From Tritonibacter aquimaris (GTDB lineage: Bacteria; Pseudomonadota; Alphaproteobacteria; Rhodobacterales; Rhodobacteraceae): a stretch of DNA of 64,000 nucleotides. Shown here piece by piece: positions 52,252 to 60,733 of this stretch. Both the position numbers and the translations under genes were made by a program. The notes under the pieces were generated by a model that was not told the DNA's origin, did not search any database, and worked only from the letters and a program-made list of their open reading frames with translations. Every line of letters begins with the position of its first letter. Positions within the stretch are counted from its first letter, which is position 1. The stretch lies in NCBI RefSeq assembly GCF_009617595.1, contig NZ_WIXK01000008.1, positions 1-64,000 on the forward strand, read 5' to 3'.

Positions 52252-53319
52252 ATGCCCGCGCCCCACAACACCTTTAAAGCCGCGCTCAAGGCCGGGCATC
52301 CGCAGATCGGGTGCTGGGTTGGTCTGGCCAATGCCTATACGGCGGAAATCGCCGCCACCGCCCAGTTTGACTGGCTGTTGGTGGATGGCGAACATGCGCC
52401 CAATGATCTGCGCTCGATCCTCGAACAGGTGCGCGTCATCGAAGGATCCGGCAGCACCCCTATGGCGCGCCTGCCGATTGGGGAAACCTGGATGATCAAA
52501 CAGTTCCTCGACGCCGGGGTGCAGAACCTGCTTGTCCCTATGGTTGAAACTGCGGATCAGGCGCGCGATCTTGTGCGCGCGGTGCAATATCCGCCACATG
52601 GGGTGCGCGGTGTGGGGTCTGCTTTGGCGCGCGCTTCGCAATTTTCGGCAATTCCGGACTATTTGCAGACTGCAGATGATCAGATCTGCCTGCTGGTTCA
52701 GGTCGAAAACCGGGCTGGCATGGAAGCCTTGGATGACATCCTGAAAACCGATGTGGATGGTGTCTTTATTGGCCCCGCCGATCTGGCCGCTGATATGGGG
52801 CATATCGGCAAAACCGATCACCCCGAAGTGGTTGCAGCTGTGCTTGATGCAATAGAACGCATCGTGGCCGCAGGCAAAGCTGCGGGCATCCTGACGTTGG
52901 ATCCCGATATGCAGCGCAAATGTCTGGATCTGGGTGCAACCTTTGTCGCCACCAATATCGATGTGACACTGTTTGCAGGTGCGATGCGCGCCGCAGCCAA
53001 TGCAGGCATCAGCCTGTTGCCGGATCAATCTGTATCGGGTGTTGCACATACTGCACATGCAAGCAAATACCTGCAGCAGCTGTGCAAACACTGGTCGCAC
53101 AAGGGCGGAGTTTCGTTTGACGAAACCCGGGGCAATGTCACATTTCCAACCGGTAATCGTGTTGAACTTGTCGCGCATGAAGATCGGCTGTCTCTTGAGG
53201 CTGCAACCGGGCCCCGTGGCGATCTCGCGCACTGGCAAGACGTGATTGACGCACATCTGTGCCGCTTTGCCTTTCGCGAAGAGCTCACCATTAACTGGTC
53301 CAACCCAACGCAGTCCTAA
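52252..53319 (+). CDS. hpaI: HpaI aldolase fused to a C-terminal DUF2218 domain
   Basis: 355 residues, about 90 longer than the usual 255-265. Residues 1-262 are a class II HpaI aldolase: DGEHAPND (residues 45-51), catalytic Arg73 in MARLP, metal Glu152 in VQVENRAG and Asp177 in GPADLA. They cleave 2,4-dihydroxyhept-2-ene-1,7-dioate to pyruvate and succinate semialdehyde. Residues about 265-350 match the DUF2218 pattern: HASKYLQQLCKHWSHK, VIDAHLCRFAFREELTINW. There is no stop or frameshift between the parts, and AAGGAG precedes the ATG. The role of DUF2218 is unknown; fusion suggests a link to the aldolase or its metal or product. I did not recognise this fusion from known genes. Confidence 0.85.
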   Translation: MPAPHNTFKAALKAGHPQIGCWVGLANAYTAEIAATAQFDWLLVDGEHAPNDLRSILEQVRVIEGSGSTPMARLPIGETWMIKQFLDAGVQNLLVPMVETADQARDLVRAVQYPPHGVRGVGSALARASQFSAIPDYLQTADDQICLLVQVENRAGMEALDDILKTDVDGVFIGPADLAADMGHIGKTDHPEVVAAVLDAIERIVAAGKAAGILTLDPDMQRKCLDLGATFVATNIDVTLFAGAMRAAANAGISLLPDQSVSGVAHTAHASKYLQQLCKHWSHKGGVSFDETRGNVTFPTGNRVELVAHEDRLSLEAATGPRGDLAHWQDVIDAHLCRFAFREELTINWSNPTQS

Positions 53320-54050
53320 TGTCGGATCCTATTTACGCCATCGGTGATATTCACGGCCAGCTCCCCAAGCTGCAAGAAGTACTGGCGCGCATTGAAAAAG
53401 ACGGCGGGGCTGACGCCAAGGTCGTCTTTCTGGGCGACTACACTGATCGCGGCGCCTACAGCCGTGAGGTCCTGGATCTGTTGCAATCGGGCCAGGCCGA
53501 AGGGCGCAACTGGATCTGTCTGCGTGGCAATCACGATCAGATGTGCGCGATGTTTCTAGAGGAATACCCCCGCAATGATGCGCGCCTGCTGCTAGGATAC
53601 CACTGGCTGCACCCTCGTATTGGCGGCATTGAAACGCTGAAATCTTATGGCGTTGACGTGGACGAAGGCGCGCGTGTGTACCAGGTACACGCGCGCGCCA
53701 AAGCCGCGGTGCCGCAGGCTCATATTGATTTTTTACAAACGCTCAAACCTTATCATCAGGACGGCGAGCTGCTGTTTGTTCACGCAGGCATCAAGCCCGG
53801 TGTGACCCTCGCCCAGCAAGACCCGGATGACATGATCTGGATCCGCGAAGCGTTTTTAGATGATCCGCGCCCACATCCCTGGCTGGTGGTACACGGGCAC
53901 ACACATGTGTGCACGCCCGAACACCACGGCAACCGGATCAATCTAGACACCGGTGCCGGGTATGATCACGATCTGACCGCAGCCGTGTTTGAAGGCCGAA
54001 ACTGCTGGATTCTGGGCCCAAACGGCCGCAGCCCGTTAGCTGCGACCTAG
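53319..54050 (+). CDS. PP2A/PrpA-type metallophosphatase
   Basis: 243 residues. Calcineurin-like phosphoesterase motifs in order: YAIGDIHGQLPKL (GDIHG), VFLGDYTDRGAYS (GDYxDRG), LRGNHDQM (GNHD) and VVHGHTHVCTP (GHTH). Family members are protein serine/threonine phosphatases or act on small phosphates. TAATG overlap with the HpaI-DUF2218 gene makes it the last gene of the hpa operon, an unexpected partner. Contains a strong internal palindrome at 53667-53699. Substrate unknown. Confidence 0.92.
   Translation: MSDPIYAIGDIHGQLPKLQEVLARIEKDGGADAKVVFLGDYTDRGAYSREVLDLLQSGQAEGRNWICLRGNHDQMCAMFLEEYPRNDARLLLGYHWLHPRIGGIETLKSYGVDVDEGARVYQVHARAKAAVPQAHIDFLQTLKPYHQDGELLFVHAGIKPGVTLAQQDPDDMIWIREAFLDDPRPHPWLVVHGHTHVCTPEHHGNRINLDTGAGYDHDLTAAVFEGRNCWILGPNGRSPLAAT
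53667..53699 (+). other. 16-bp near-perfect inverted repeat inside the phosphatase gene
   Basis: Arms 53667-53682 and 53684-53699 pair at 15 of 16 positions around a single-base centre, rich in CG/GT. Located in codons encoding GARVYQVHARAK, so it lies in open coding sequence; a structured mRNA or a chance consequence of GC-rich codons are both possible. Confidence 0.5.
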
Positions 54051-54086
54051 TTTCGCGACCCATCTAGATTTTGAACCCGCGCGTGA

Positions 54087-55151
54087 TCAGTGCTGATCGT
54101 AATCCACCACCACTTTGTCGCTCAGCGCATAGGACTGACACGACAGCACAAAGCCGCGTTCAACTTCATAATCTTCCAACGCATGGTTGGCGAGCATTTC
54201 AACTTCGCCCTCCAGCACCTTACATTTGCAGGTCGAACACACCCCTGCCTTGCAGGCGTATGGTGCATCCAGCGCATTTTCGAGCGCAGTATCGAGCACC
54301 GAAGTCTGCGGGTCCATCTCCAACTCATGCGGGGTGCCATCAATCAGCACCCGCAGCTGTGACTTGGCTTGATCTGCCCCGACCTGCTGGCGACGCTGTT
54401 TGAGCTGCCCCACCTGAGCTGAGGCAAAGAGTTCAAACTTGATCTGTTCTTTTGCCAGACCGTGATCTTCCAGTGCAGCAGCAATTGCCAGCATCATCGG
54501 CTCTGGGCCGCAGATAAAGGCAGTATCCACCTGCTCCACATCGATCCAATGTTCAAAAAGCCCGGCGCATTTTTCCGCATCAATGCGGCCACGGAACAGT
54601 TCAATGTCTTCGGCACCGCTTTCGAGCACATGCACCACATTCAAACGCCCCATAAAGCGGTTCTTCAGATCTTCCAGCTCTTCGCGGAACATGATCGTGT
54701 TGACGCCGCGATTGGCATAAACCAGCGTGAATTGCGACAAGGGCTCCTGTTGCAGCACCGATTTCAGGATCGACAGCACCGGGGTGATGCCGGAACCGCC
54801 AGCAAAGCCAAGATACTGTTTCTGCTGGGTTTCAACAATTGGCGTGTGAAAGGTGCCCATGGGCTCCATCACCTCAAGCTCCATGCCGATTTCCAGCTCA
54901 TCATTGGCCCAGGTGGAAAAAGCACCACCTGCAACCTTTTTGATGCCCACCTGCAGCTGGCCTTCATGTGGTGCCGAGCAGATCGAATAAGAGCGGCGCA
55001 GTTCGGTGCCGTCGAAATCACGGCGAAAGGTCAGATACTGACCGGGGATGAACTCAAAGCCCATATCTTTGGGCGGCGTAAGGCTGACCACCACCGCATC
55101 GCGGATGGTTTTGCGCACATCGCTCACGGTGAGTTTATGAAAGCGAGCCAT
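54087..55151 (-). CDS. paaE: Phenylacetyl-CoA epoxidase reductase subunit
   Basis: 354 residues. N-terminal FAD domain (RRSYSICSAPHEG) and NADPH part (GGSGITPVLSILKSVLQ, ICGPEPMMLAI), then a plant-type 2Fe-2S domain at the C-terminus with cysteines in YACKAGVCSTCKCKVLEG and LSCQSYAL. Passes electrons from NADPH to the diiron subunit PaaA. Last gene of the minus-strand pcaF-paaABCDE operon, convergent with the phosphatase gene. Confidence 0.95.
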   Translation of the reverse strand: MARFHKLTVSDVRKTIRDAVVVSLTPPKDMGFEFIPGQYLTFRRDFDGTELRRSYSICSAPHEGQLQVGIKKVAGGAFSTWANDELEIGMELEVMEPMGTFHTPIVETQQKQYLGFAGGSGITPVLSILKSVLQQEPLSQFTLVYANRGVNTIMFREELEDLKNRFMGRLNVVHVLESGAEDIELFRGRIDAEKCAGLFEHWIDVEQVDTAFICGPEPMMLAIAAALEDHGLAKEQIKFELFASAQVGQLKQRRQQVGADQAKSQLRVLIDGTPHELEMDPQTSVLDTALENALDAPYACKAGVCSTCKCKVLEGEVEMLANHALEDYEVERGFVLSCQSYALSDKVVVDYDQH

Positions 55152-55160
55152 GGGATCTCC

Positions 55161-55619
55161 TCAGATGCATTTGAAATAGTCAAACGGTTCAAGGCAGCTG
55201 TTGCAGCGCCACTGTGCTTTGCAAGGTGTTGAGCCAAACTGGCTGATCCGTTTAAGATCTGTACTGGCGCAGCGCGGGCATTCTTTTGGCCCACCTGCAG
55301 CGGTTGGCGGCGCGATGCCGTATTGGTGCAGTTTCTCTCGGGCACTGTCGCGCATCCAGTCAGTGGACCAAGCCGGAGCAATGCGCACTTTGATTGCCAG
55401 ATCCTCAATACCGTGATCACGCAGCGCCTGTTCGATATCCATCGAAATGACGGATGTCGCCGGGCAACCACTGTAGGTGGGCGTCACAACCACCTGCAGC
55501 TGCGCACCTTCCCAGCTGAGGTCGCGAACAATGCCAAGCTCGACCACTGATACAACCGGGATTTCCGGGTCGGGCACATCCTCAAGCCATTGCCAGATTT
55601 CGCTGGTGGCGGGCTGCAT
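55161..55619 (-). CDS. paaD: PaaD, metal-cluster assembly factor for the epoxidase
   Basis: 152 residues from ATG 55619, which overlaps the paaC stop (TGATG); GTG codons two and one positions earlier are alternatives. MIP18/SufT-like domain (VPDPEIPVVSVVELGIVRDL, TPTYSGCPATSVI), then a C-terminal cysteine pair module (CPRCASTDLK, WRCNSCLEPFDYFKC) typical of PaaD. Needed for an active epoxidase in other bacteria, probably in iron-sulfur cluster maturation. Confidence 0.93.
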   Translation of the reverse strand: MQPATSEIWQWLEDVPDPEIPVVSVVELGIVRDLSWEGAQLQVVVTPTYSGCPATSVISMDIEQALRDHGIEDLAIKVRIAPAWSTDWMRDSAREKLHQYGIAPPTAAGGPKECPRCASTDLKRISQFGSTPCKAQWRCNSCLEPFDYFKCI

Positions 55620-56374
55620 CACCACTCAGCTCCCGGATAGGCGCGCTGCATCCACTGCATCTGCGCCAGCAGATGACCAAGATGTTCAGAATGGCGAAAG
55701 CCGCTTTTGCCACCGCTATGGGCAAAATTACCCTCGGGCCGTTTCAACGTTGCGCGCGCCAACACATCGGCCACCGCCAGATCATAGGCGTCGCGCAAAC
55801 TGTCGGGACGCGGTGCAATTGCCGCTTCTGCCATGGCCTGATCCACATCATCGCTGGCAAAGAGTTCACCAACATAGGGCCAGGCCCAATCAAGCGCCGC
55901 CTGCATCCGGTCATGGCTTTCAGCGCTGCCATCACCAAGCGCCACCACAACTTCAGCAGAGCGTTCCAGATGATAGGTCACTTCTTTTACGGCCTTGGCG
56001 GCAATGTCAGCAACCTGTTGATTTGAACTGTCACACAGCGCCTGCAACTGCAGCAGATGGAACTGATCAAACAGATATTGGCGCATCATGGTGCGGCCAA
56101 AATCCCCATTGGGCTGTTCCACCAACAACGCATTGCGGAAATCCCAGGCGTCGCGCAGCATGGCCAGATCATCAGCACTGCGACCCGCGCCTTCGGCCTC
56201 GGCGGCGAGGCCCAGCCACATCTGGGTCTGACCAATCAGATCGAGCGCAATGTTTGCCAGCGCAATATCTTCTTCCAACGCCGGTCCGTGACCACACCAT
56301 TCGCTGATGCGGTGGCCAAGGATCAGCGTATTGTCACCCATGCGGCAGAGAAATTCGAACAGACTTCCTGACAT
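55619..56374 (-). CDS. paaC: Phenylacetyl-CoA epoxidase subunit PaaC
   Basis: 251 residues from ATG 56374. Ferritin-like structural subunit paired with PaaA: LGHRISEWCGHGPALEEDIALANIALDLIGQ, then EVTYHLERSAEVVVALGDGSAESHDRMQAAL. The position of its glutamate/histidine set differs from the catalytic PaaA, as usual for PaaC. TGATG overlaps with paaB before it and paaD after it indicate tight translational coupling. Confidence 0.95.
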   Translation of the reverse strand: MSGSLFEFLCRMGDNTLILGHRISEWCGHGPALEEDIALANIALDLIGQTQMWLGLAAEAEGAGRSADDLAMLRDAWDFRNALLVEQPNGDFGRTMMRQYLFDQFHLLQLQALCDSSNQQVADIAAKAVKEVTYHLERSAEVVVALGDGSAESHDRMQAALDWAWPYVGELFASDDVDQAMAEAAIAPRPDSLRDAYDLAVADVLARATLKRPEGNFAHSGGKSGFRHSEHLGHLLAQMQWMQRAYPGAEW

Positions 56375-56667
56375 CACATCGCCCCAACTTCATCGGGGAT
56401 GTCGAAAAATGTCGGGTGGCGGTAAACCTTGCTTTGCGAGGGTTCATACAGCGGCCCTTTTTGCGAGGGCGACGAGGCCGTAATTTCAGCCGCAGGCACC
56501 ACCCAGATGCTGACGCCTTCGTTGCGGCGGGTATAGACATCGCGGGCATTCAGGATGGCCATTTCAGCATCCGATGCGTGCAGGCTGCCCACATGACGGT
56601 GTGACAAGCCGTGCTGACCACGGATAAACACCTCCCACAGAGGCCATTCATTGGCTGGCGTGCTCAT
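56374..56667 (-). CDS. paaB: Phenylacetyl-CoA epoxidase subunit PaaB
   Basis: 97 residues. [50 protein letters not shown] is the standard PaaB fold, which bridges PaaAC heterodimers. ATGA overlap with the paaA stop. Confidence 0.96.
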   Translation of the reverse strand: MSTPANEWPLWEVFIRGQHGLSHRHVGSLHASDAEMAILNARDVYTRRNEGVSIWVVPAAEITASSPSQKGPLYEPSQSKVYRHPTFFDIPDEVGAM

Positions 56668-57641
56668 TGTGCTGCTACCTTTGCTTGCTGTTTTTTGCGC
56701 CCGTGGGCCAAAAGCCCTTCGCGCACCCAGGCGTTGTCATCCCAGGCTTTGTTGCGGGCCTCTAGGCGATCCACATTGCAGGGGCCATTGCCCTGAATAA
56801 CGTCGAAAAACTCGCTCCAGTCCGGTTCTGAGAAATCATAGTGACCACGCTCTTCGTTCCAGCGCAGGTTCTCATCGGGCACAGTGAGGCCCAGATACTC
56901 GGCCTGTGGCACGGTCTGGTCTACGAACTTCTGACGCAGCTCGTCATTGGTGTTCATCTTGATTTTCCACGCCATCGACTGCGCCGAATGCACGCTGTCC
57001 TTGTCGCTGGGGCCAAACATCATCAGCGAAGGATACCACATCCGATTGAGCGCATCCTGCGCCATACGTTTCTGCGCAGGCGTGCCCTGGGCCATTTTCA
57101 TCATCACGGCATAGCCCTGACGCTGGTGAAAACTTTCTTCTTTGCAGATACGCACCATGGCGCGGGCGTAGGGCCCATAAGACGTGCGTTGCAGCGGCAC
57201 CTGATTCATGATGGCTGCGCCATCCACCAGCCAGCCCACAGCCCCCATATCGGCCCATGTAAGCGTGGGATAGTTGAAGATGGAGCTGTATTTCATCCGC
57301 CCATCCAGCAACATTTCCGTCAGTTCATCACGGCTGACACCCAGCGTTTCAGCGGCGCAATAAAGATAAAGCCCATGCCCGGCCTCGTCTTGTACTTTGG
57401 CCAGCAGGATCGCCTTGCGCTCCAATGTGGGCGCACGAGTGATCCAGTTGCCTTCGGGCAGCTGACCAACGATTTCGGAATGGGCGTGCTGGCCGATCTG
57501 GCGGATCAGCGTTTTGCGGTAGCCTTCGGGCATCCAGTCCTTAGGCTCGATCTTTTCATCCGCATCAATGCGAGCCTGAAAAGCCGCCAGCTGCGCGGGA
57601 TCATCCTGCGTGGCCTCTGATTTTACCATCTGGGCATACAT
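56664..57641 (-). CDS. paaA: Phenylacetyl-CoA epoxidase catalytic subunit PaaA
   Basis: 325 residues. The diiron ligand pattern is visible in [16 protein letters not shown] and [16 protein letters not shown] (two ExxH motifs). Inserts one oxygen atom into the ring of phenylacetyl-CoA to form the 1,2-epoxide. Opens paaABCDE and starts two bases after the pcaF stop. Confidence 0.97.
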   Translation of the reverse strand: MYAQMVKSEATQDDPAQLAAFQARIDADEKIEPKDWMPEGYRKTLIRQIGQHAHSEIVGQLPEGNWITRAPTLERKAILLAKVQDEAGHGLYLYCAAETLGVSRDELTEMLLDGRMKYSSIFNYPTLTWADMGAVGWLVDGAAIMNQVPLQRTSYGPYARAMVRICKEESFHQRQGYAVMMKMAQGTPAQKRMAQDALNRMWYPSLMMFGPSDKDSVHSAQSMAWKIKMNTNDELRQKFVDQTVPQAEYLGLTVPDENLRWNEERGHYDFSEPDWSEFFDVIQGNGPCNVDRLEARNKAWDDNAWVREGLLAHGRKKQQAKVAAQ

Positions 57642-57643
57642 GT

Positions 57644-58849
57644 TCAGACCCTTTCAACAACTAGTGCAACGCCTTGGCCAACGCCCACACACATGGTGCA
57701 CAGCGCATAGCGCCCGCCGCTGCGGTGCAGCTGGTTCACGGCCGTCAGCACAAGACGCGCACCTGACATGCCTAGCGGATGCCCCAGCGCGATTGCGCCG
57801 CCATTTGGATTGACCCGCGCATCATCATCAGCAACGCCAAGCTCGCGCAGAGTGGCAAGACCCTGGGCCGCAAAGGCTTCATTGAGTTCAATCACATCCA
57901 TCTGATCAATGCTCAGCCCCAGCCGTTTCAACAGCTTCTGGCTGGCCGGAACCGGGCCAATACCCATGATTCGCGGTGCAACACCGGCGCTGGCCATGCC
58001 AAGAATACGTGCCTTGGGCGTCAGGTTGTGGGCCTTGAGGCCCGCTTCGCTCGCCAACAAAAGTGCCGCCGCGCCATCATTGATGCCACTGGCATTGCCT
58101 GCGGTCACGCGACCGTCAGGCGTTACCACGCCTTTGAGGCTTGCAAGCTTTTCAAGCGATACACCAGGGCGCGGGTGTTCATCGTCGCGCACCTCCAGCG
58201 TCGCACCGCGTGGCTGGGGCACTGTGACGGGCGCGATCTCATCGGCAAAGACGCCCGCTTCATGCGCCGCCTGCCAGCGGATTTGTGAGCGCTGCGCGAA
58301 ACGGTCCTGATCTTCGCGGCTCACGTTGTAATCCATGGCGACGTTTTCGCCAGTTTCCGGCATGGAATCGCTGCCGTATTGCGCCTTGAGCGCCGGGTTC
58401 ACAAAACGCCAACCGATGGTGGTGTCATAGATTTCCACTTTGCGTGACAAGGCTTTATCCGATTTCCCCATCACAAAGGGCGCGCGGCTCATGCTTTCAA
58501 CGCCGCCGGCGATCGCCAGATCATATTCTCCGGCCTTGATCGCGCGCGACACCATGCCAACCGCATCCAGACCCGAAGCACAAAGCCGGTTGACGGTAAT
58601 GCCGGGCACGCCCTCGGGCAGCCCCGCCAAAAGAGCGGCCATACGCGCCACGTTGCGATTGTCTTCGCCCGCCTGATTGGAATCGCCCAAAATGACTTCA
58701 TCAACGGCGCGCCAGTCCACCTGGGGCAGGCGTTCCATCAGCGCCGCAATCGGGGCAGCCGCCAAATCATCTGCACGCAAGGCAGCAAGTGCGCCGCCGT
58801 AGCGGCCAATGGGGGTGCGCACCCCGTCACAAATGTAGCTGTCGAGCAT
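57644..58849 (-). CDS. pcaF: 3-oxoadipyl-CoA / 3-oxo-5,6-dehydrosuberyl-CoA thiolase
   Basis: 401 residues. Thiolase catalytic residues: Cys in [14 protein letters not shown], His in [12 protein letters not shown] and Cys in [46 protein letters not shown] is typical of PcaF/PaaJ. Cleaves 3-oxo-5,6-dehydrosuberyl-CoA and 3-oxoadipyl-CoA to acetyl-CoA plus the shortened acyl-CoA, finishing the phenylacetate route. First gene of the pcaF-paaABCDE operon. Could equally be named paaJ. Confidence 0.94.
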   Translation of the reverse strand: MLDSYICDGVRTPIGRYGGALAALRADDLAAAPIAALMERLPQVDWRAVDEVILGDSNQAGEDNRNVARMAALLAGLPEGVPGITVNRLCASGLDAVGMVSRAIKAGEYDLAIAGGVESMSRAPFVMGKSDKALSRKVEIYDTTIGWRFVNPALKAQYGSDSMPETGENVAMDYNVSREDQDRFAQRSQIRWQAAHEAGVFADEIAPVTVPQPRGATLEVRDDEHPRPGVSLEKLASLKGVVTPDGRVTAGNASGINDGAAALLLASEAGLKAHNLTPKARILGMASAGVAPRIMGIGPVPASQKLLKRLGLSIDQMDVIELNEAFAAQGLATLRELGVADDDARVNPNGGAIALGHPLGMSGARLVLTAVNQLHRSGGRYALCTMCVGVGQGVALVVERV

Positions 58850-58865
58850 AGCGAATCCCTTCCCA

Positions 58866-58920
58866 AATTAGCCGACCGTTGGGTCGAATAAACAGTGCAA
58901 GGTCGTTTCGATCAACCAAT
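58866..58920 (-). promoter_or_regulatory. Promoter of pcaF-paaABCDE with a PaaR-like operator
   Basis: CCGACC-GTT-GGGTCG at 58872-58886 resembles the CCGACCGGTCGG palindrome at 34011-34022, with a 3-base insertion and one change. On the minus strand a -35-like TTGATC and -10-like TTTATT (17-bp spacer) lie just upstream, so a bound repressor would cover the transcription start. Suggests common control of both phenylacetate operons. Confidence 0.55.
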
Positions 58921-59701
58921 AAGTAACACAAATTACGCCACGTATAAATATGTAACATATCAGGCCAGAGCACCTTATAGAGCGCGAGGCACGTTGCTTT
59001 GCCGTTGCGACGCAGGAAAACAATCGTTCTGACGCTTCAACGCGTAGATGCACGCCTACCCAAGGAAAATTACATAAGACAGATTATTGGCTTCTGCCTG
59101 CCGATATAGTATTCTGACAAACATAACGAATACACGACCGGCAGCGCAGCATCGCGACCTATCCGTAAGGGTAAAGCCATACCATTGCTTCGCTCCGGGC
59201 AAAGACGCTACATTCCAATAGGCATTCACTGAAGGCAGCCTCACCGACTTGCCTGCCTAGGAATAAAAACTGTGCTGCCTGACAACCTGGCAGACCAGTC
59301 GAAGACAAATTCAGGCTCACGCCATAGAGGCCGGATTGAAAATCCTGGCGTCAAAGGCCCTGGGTCACAGCTTTTTCAAAAAGACGCACTCCACTCACCG
59401 GCGGGTCGGATACCCGTATGATCAAGGTGATTTTGGATCTTAGCGTACCGCCAGATGCCATGAACGCTCCAAACGACGCGTTCGGCAAAGATGAAATATG
59501 GCACGAAACAATTTATGCAACCGGTTGCAATATGATTTCAGATGCGTCAATATCCTGTGGTGACTCGACGAGAGCTGGGAGGAATCGGCACCGGGATGGG
59601 TAACATCCAAGGGCTGAGGTAAACATCTCGTTGGGAACGAACCGGCAAGCGCATTGCCACTCAAACACAGCGTGACACCAACACGCATTCTGGGAGGAAT
59701 T
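58921..59701. other. Long intergenic region between pcaF and the ABC transporter operon
   Basis: About 780 bases with lower coding character than the flanks. It must carry the promoter of the ABC operon, and has one clear operator-like palindrome at 59516-59529. No tRNA, small-RNA terminator or intact gene is evident; short frames on both strands lack ribosome sites. May contain decayed sequence. Confidence 0.4.
59515..59531. promoter_or_regulatory. LacI-type operator upstream of the ABC transporter operon
   Basis: TGCAACCGGTTGCA (59516-59529) is a perfect 14-bp palindrome with the central CG of LacI/GalR operators and flanks A and T extending the symmetry. It lies about 170 bases before the binding-protein ATG. 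The LacI-family gene at 62709 is the likely ligand. Confidence 0.65.
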
Positions 59702-60640
59702 ATGAAAAAGCTTCTGATGACCGCGGGGATCTCCGCGTTACTGGCGACCACAGCAATGGCGGAAACCATCGGCGTTTCCGTAGCACGCTTTGACGACAAC
59801 GGCCTGACCATCATGCGCAATGGCATGACTGAGCATGCGGATGGCCTCGCAGGCGTTGATCTGATCATGGAAGATGCGCAAGACGACGTGGCGCGCCAGC
59901 TCGACCAGATCAACAACTTTATCGCCACCGGCGTGGATGCGATCATCGTCAACGCGGTCGACACCAATGCAACCGCGGCGATGTCGCAGGCAGCAGCCTC
60001 TGCAGGTGTGCCACTGGTCTATGTGAACCGTCAGCCGGTCAATATGGACACGCTGCCCGAAGGACAGGCCTTTGTGGCATCCAATGAGGTCGAATCCGGC
60101 ACTCTGGCGGCCTTCCGCATGTGTCAGGATCTGCGCGCACAGGGCAAATCCGGCGGTGCCAAAGCCTATATGCTGATGGGCCAGCTCTCCAATCAGGCTG
60201 CGGTGCAACGCTCCAAGGACTTCCATGACGTGATCGGCATGGATATGTGTAACTTCATCGAACTCATCGACGAGCAGACGGCGGAATGGTCCCGTGACAA
60301 GGCGCAGGATTTGATGACCAACTGGATCTCTTCCGGTGAACCTTTTGACGCGGTCTTTGGCAACAATGACGAAATGGCCATTGGTGCCATTCAAGCGATG
60401 AAAGCATCAGGCATTTCGATGGATGATGTTGTGGTTGGCGGCGTTGACGCAACCCCAGACGCGCTGGTTGCGATGCAGGCCGGTGAAATGGACGTCACCG
60501 TGTTCCAGGATCTAGCCGGTCAGGGCGCAGGCTCCATCGACACTGCATTGAAACTTGCTCAGGGTGAAGACGTCAACAAAACCGTCTTTATCCCCTTCAA
60601 ACTGGTAACTCCGGAAAACGTTTCCGAGTTCCTGAACTAA
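59702..60640 (+). CDS. Sugar/polyol ABC transporter substrate-binding protein
   Basis: 312-residue periplasmic protein of the type I (ribose-binding) class. ATG 59702 with GGAGG; signal peptide to residue 20 (KKLLMTAGISALLATTAMA), then ETIGVSVARFDDNGLTIMRNGM. VDAIIVNAVDTNATAAM and VFGNNDEMAIGAIQAMKASG are typical of inositol/rhizopine/sugar binders. The end of a Gfo/Idh/MocA oxidoreductase nearby supports a polyol such as an inositol, but the ligand is not certain. Confidence 0.88.
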   Translation: MKKLLMTAGISALLATTAMAETIGVSVARFDDNGLTIMRNGMTEHADGLAGVDLIMEDAQDDVARQLDQINNFIATGVDAIIVNAVDTNATAAMSQAAASAGVPLVYVNRQPVNMDTLPEGQAFVASNEVESGTLAAFRMCQDLRAQGKSGGAKAYMLMGQLSNQAAVQRSKDFHDVIGMDMCNFIELIDEQTAEWSRDKAQDLMTNWISSGEPFDAVFGNNDEMAIGAIQAMKASGISMDDVVVGGVDATPDALVAMQAGEMDVTVFQDLAGQGAGSIDTALKLAQGEDVNKTVFIPFKLVTPENVSEFLN

Positions 60641-60659
60641 TCCAACCCATTCTAGATTT

Positions 60660-60704
60660 GGGCGGCGCACTCGCGTCGCCCTGTCTCACGCATCTGTTGC
60701 GTGA
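60660..60704 (+). other. Tandem hairpins between binding-protein and permease genes
   Basis: First stem GGGCGGCG/CGTCGCCC (60660-60681, 6-base loop, one G-U); second stem TCACGCA/TGCGTGA (60686-60704, 5-base loop) followed by CCCTTTTG. They may terminate part of the transcripts and so raise receptor over permease. Confidence 0.55.
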
Positions 60705-60733
60705 CCCTTTTGACGTGGCAGGGAGTGCTATAA

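Noticed and set aside
52144-53256. Long minus-strand open frame (370 codons) across hpaH and hpaI
   Set aside because: Antisense to well-supported enzymes, no domain and no ribosome site.
58868-59244. Two short minus-strand frames (about 60 codons each) upstream of pcaF
   Set aside because: No ribosome sites or family motifs, and the first covers the pcaF promoter.
59310-59360. tRNA-like stretch with a TTGAAAAT loop
   Set aside because: The flanking stem has mismatches and no acceptor or T-arm could be formed; no tRNA is called.
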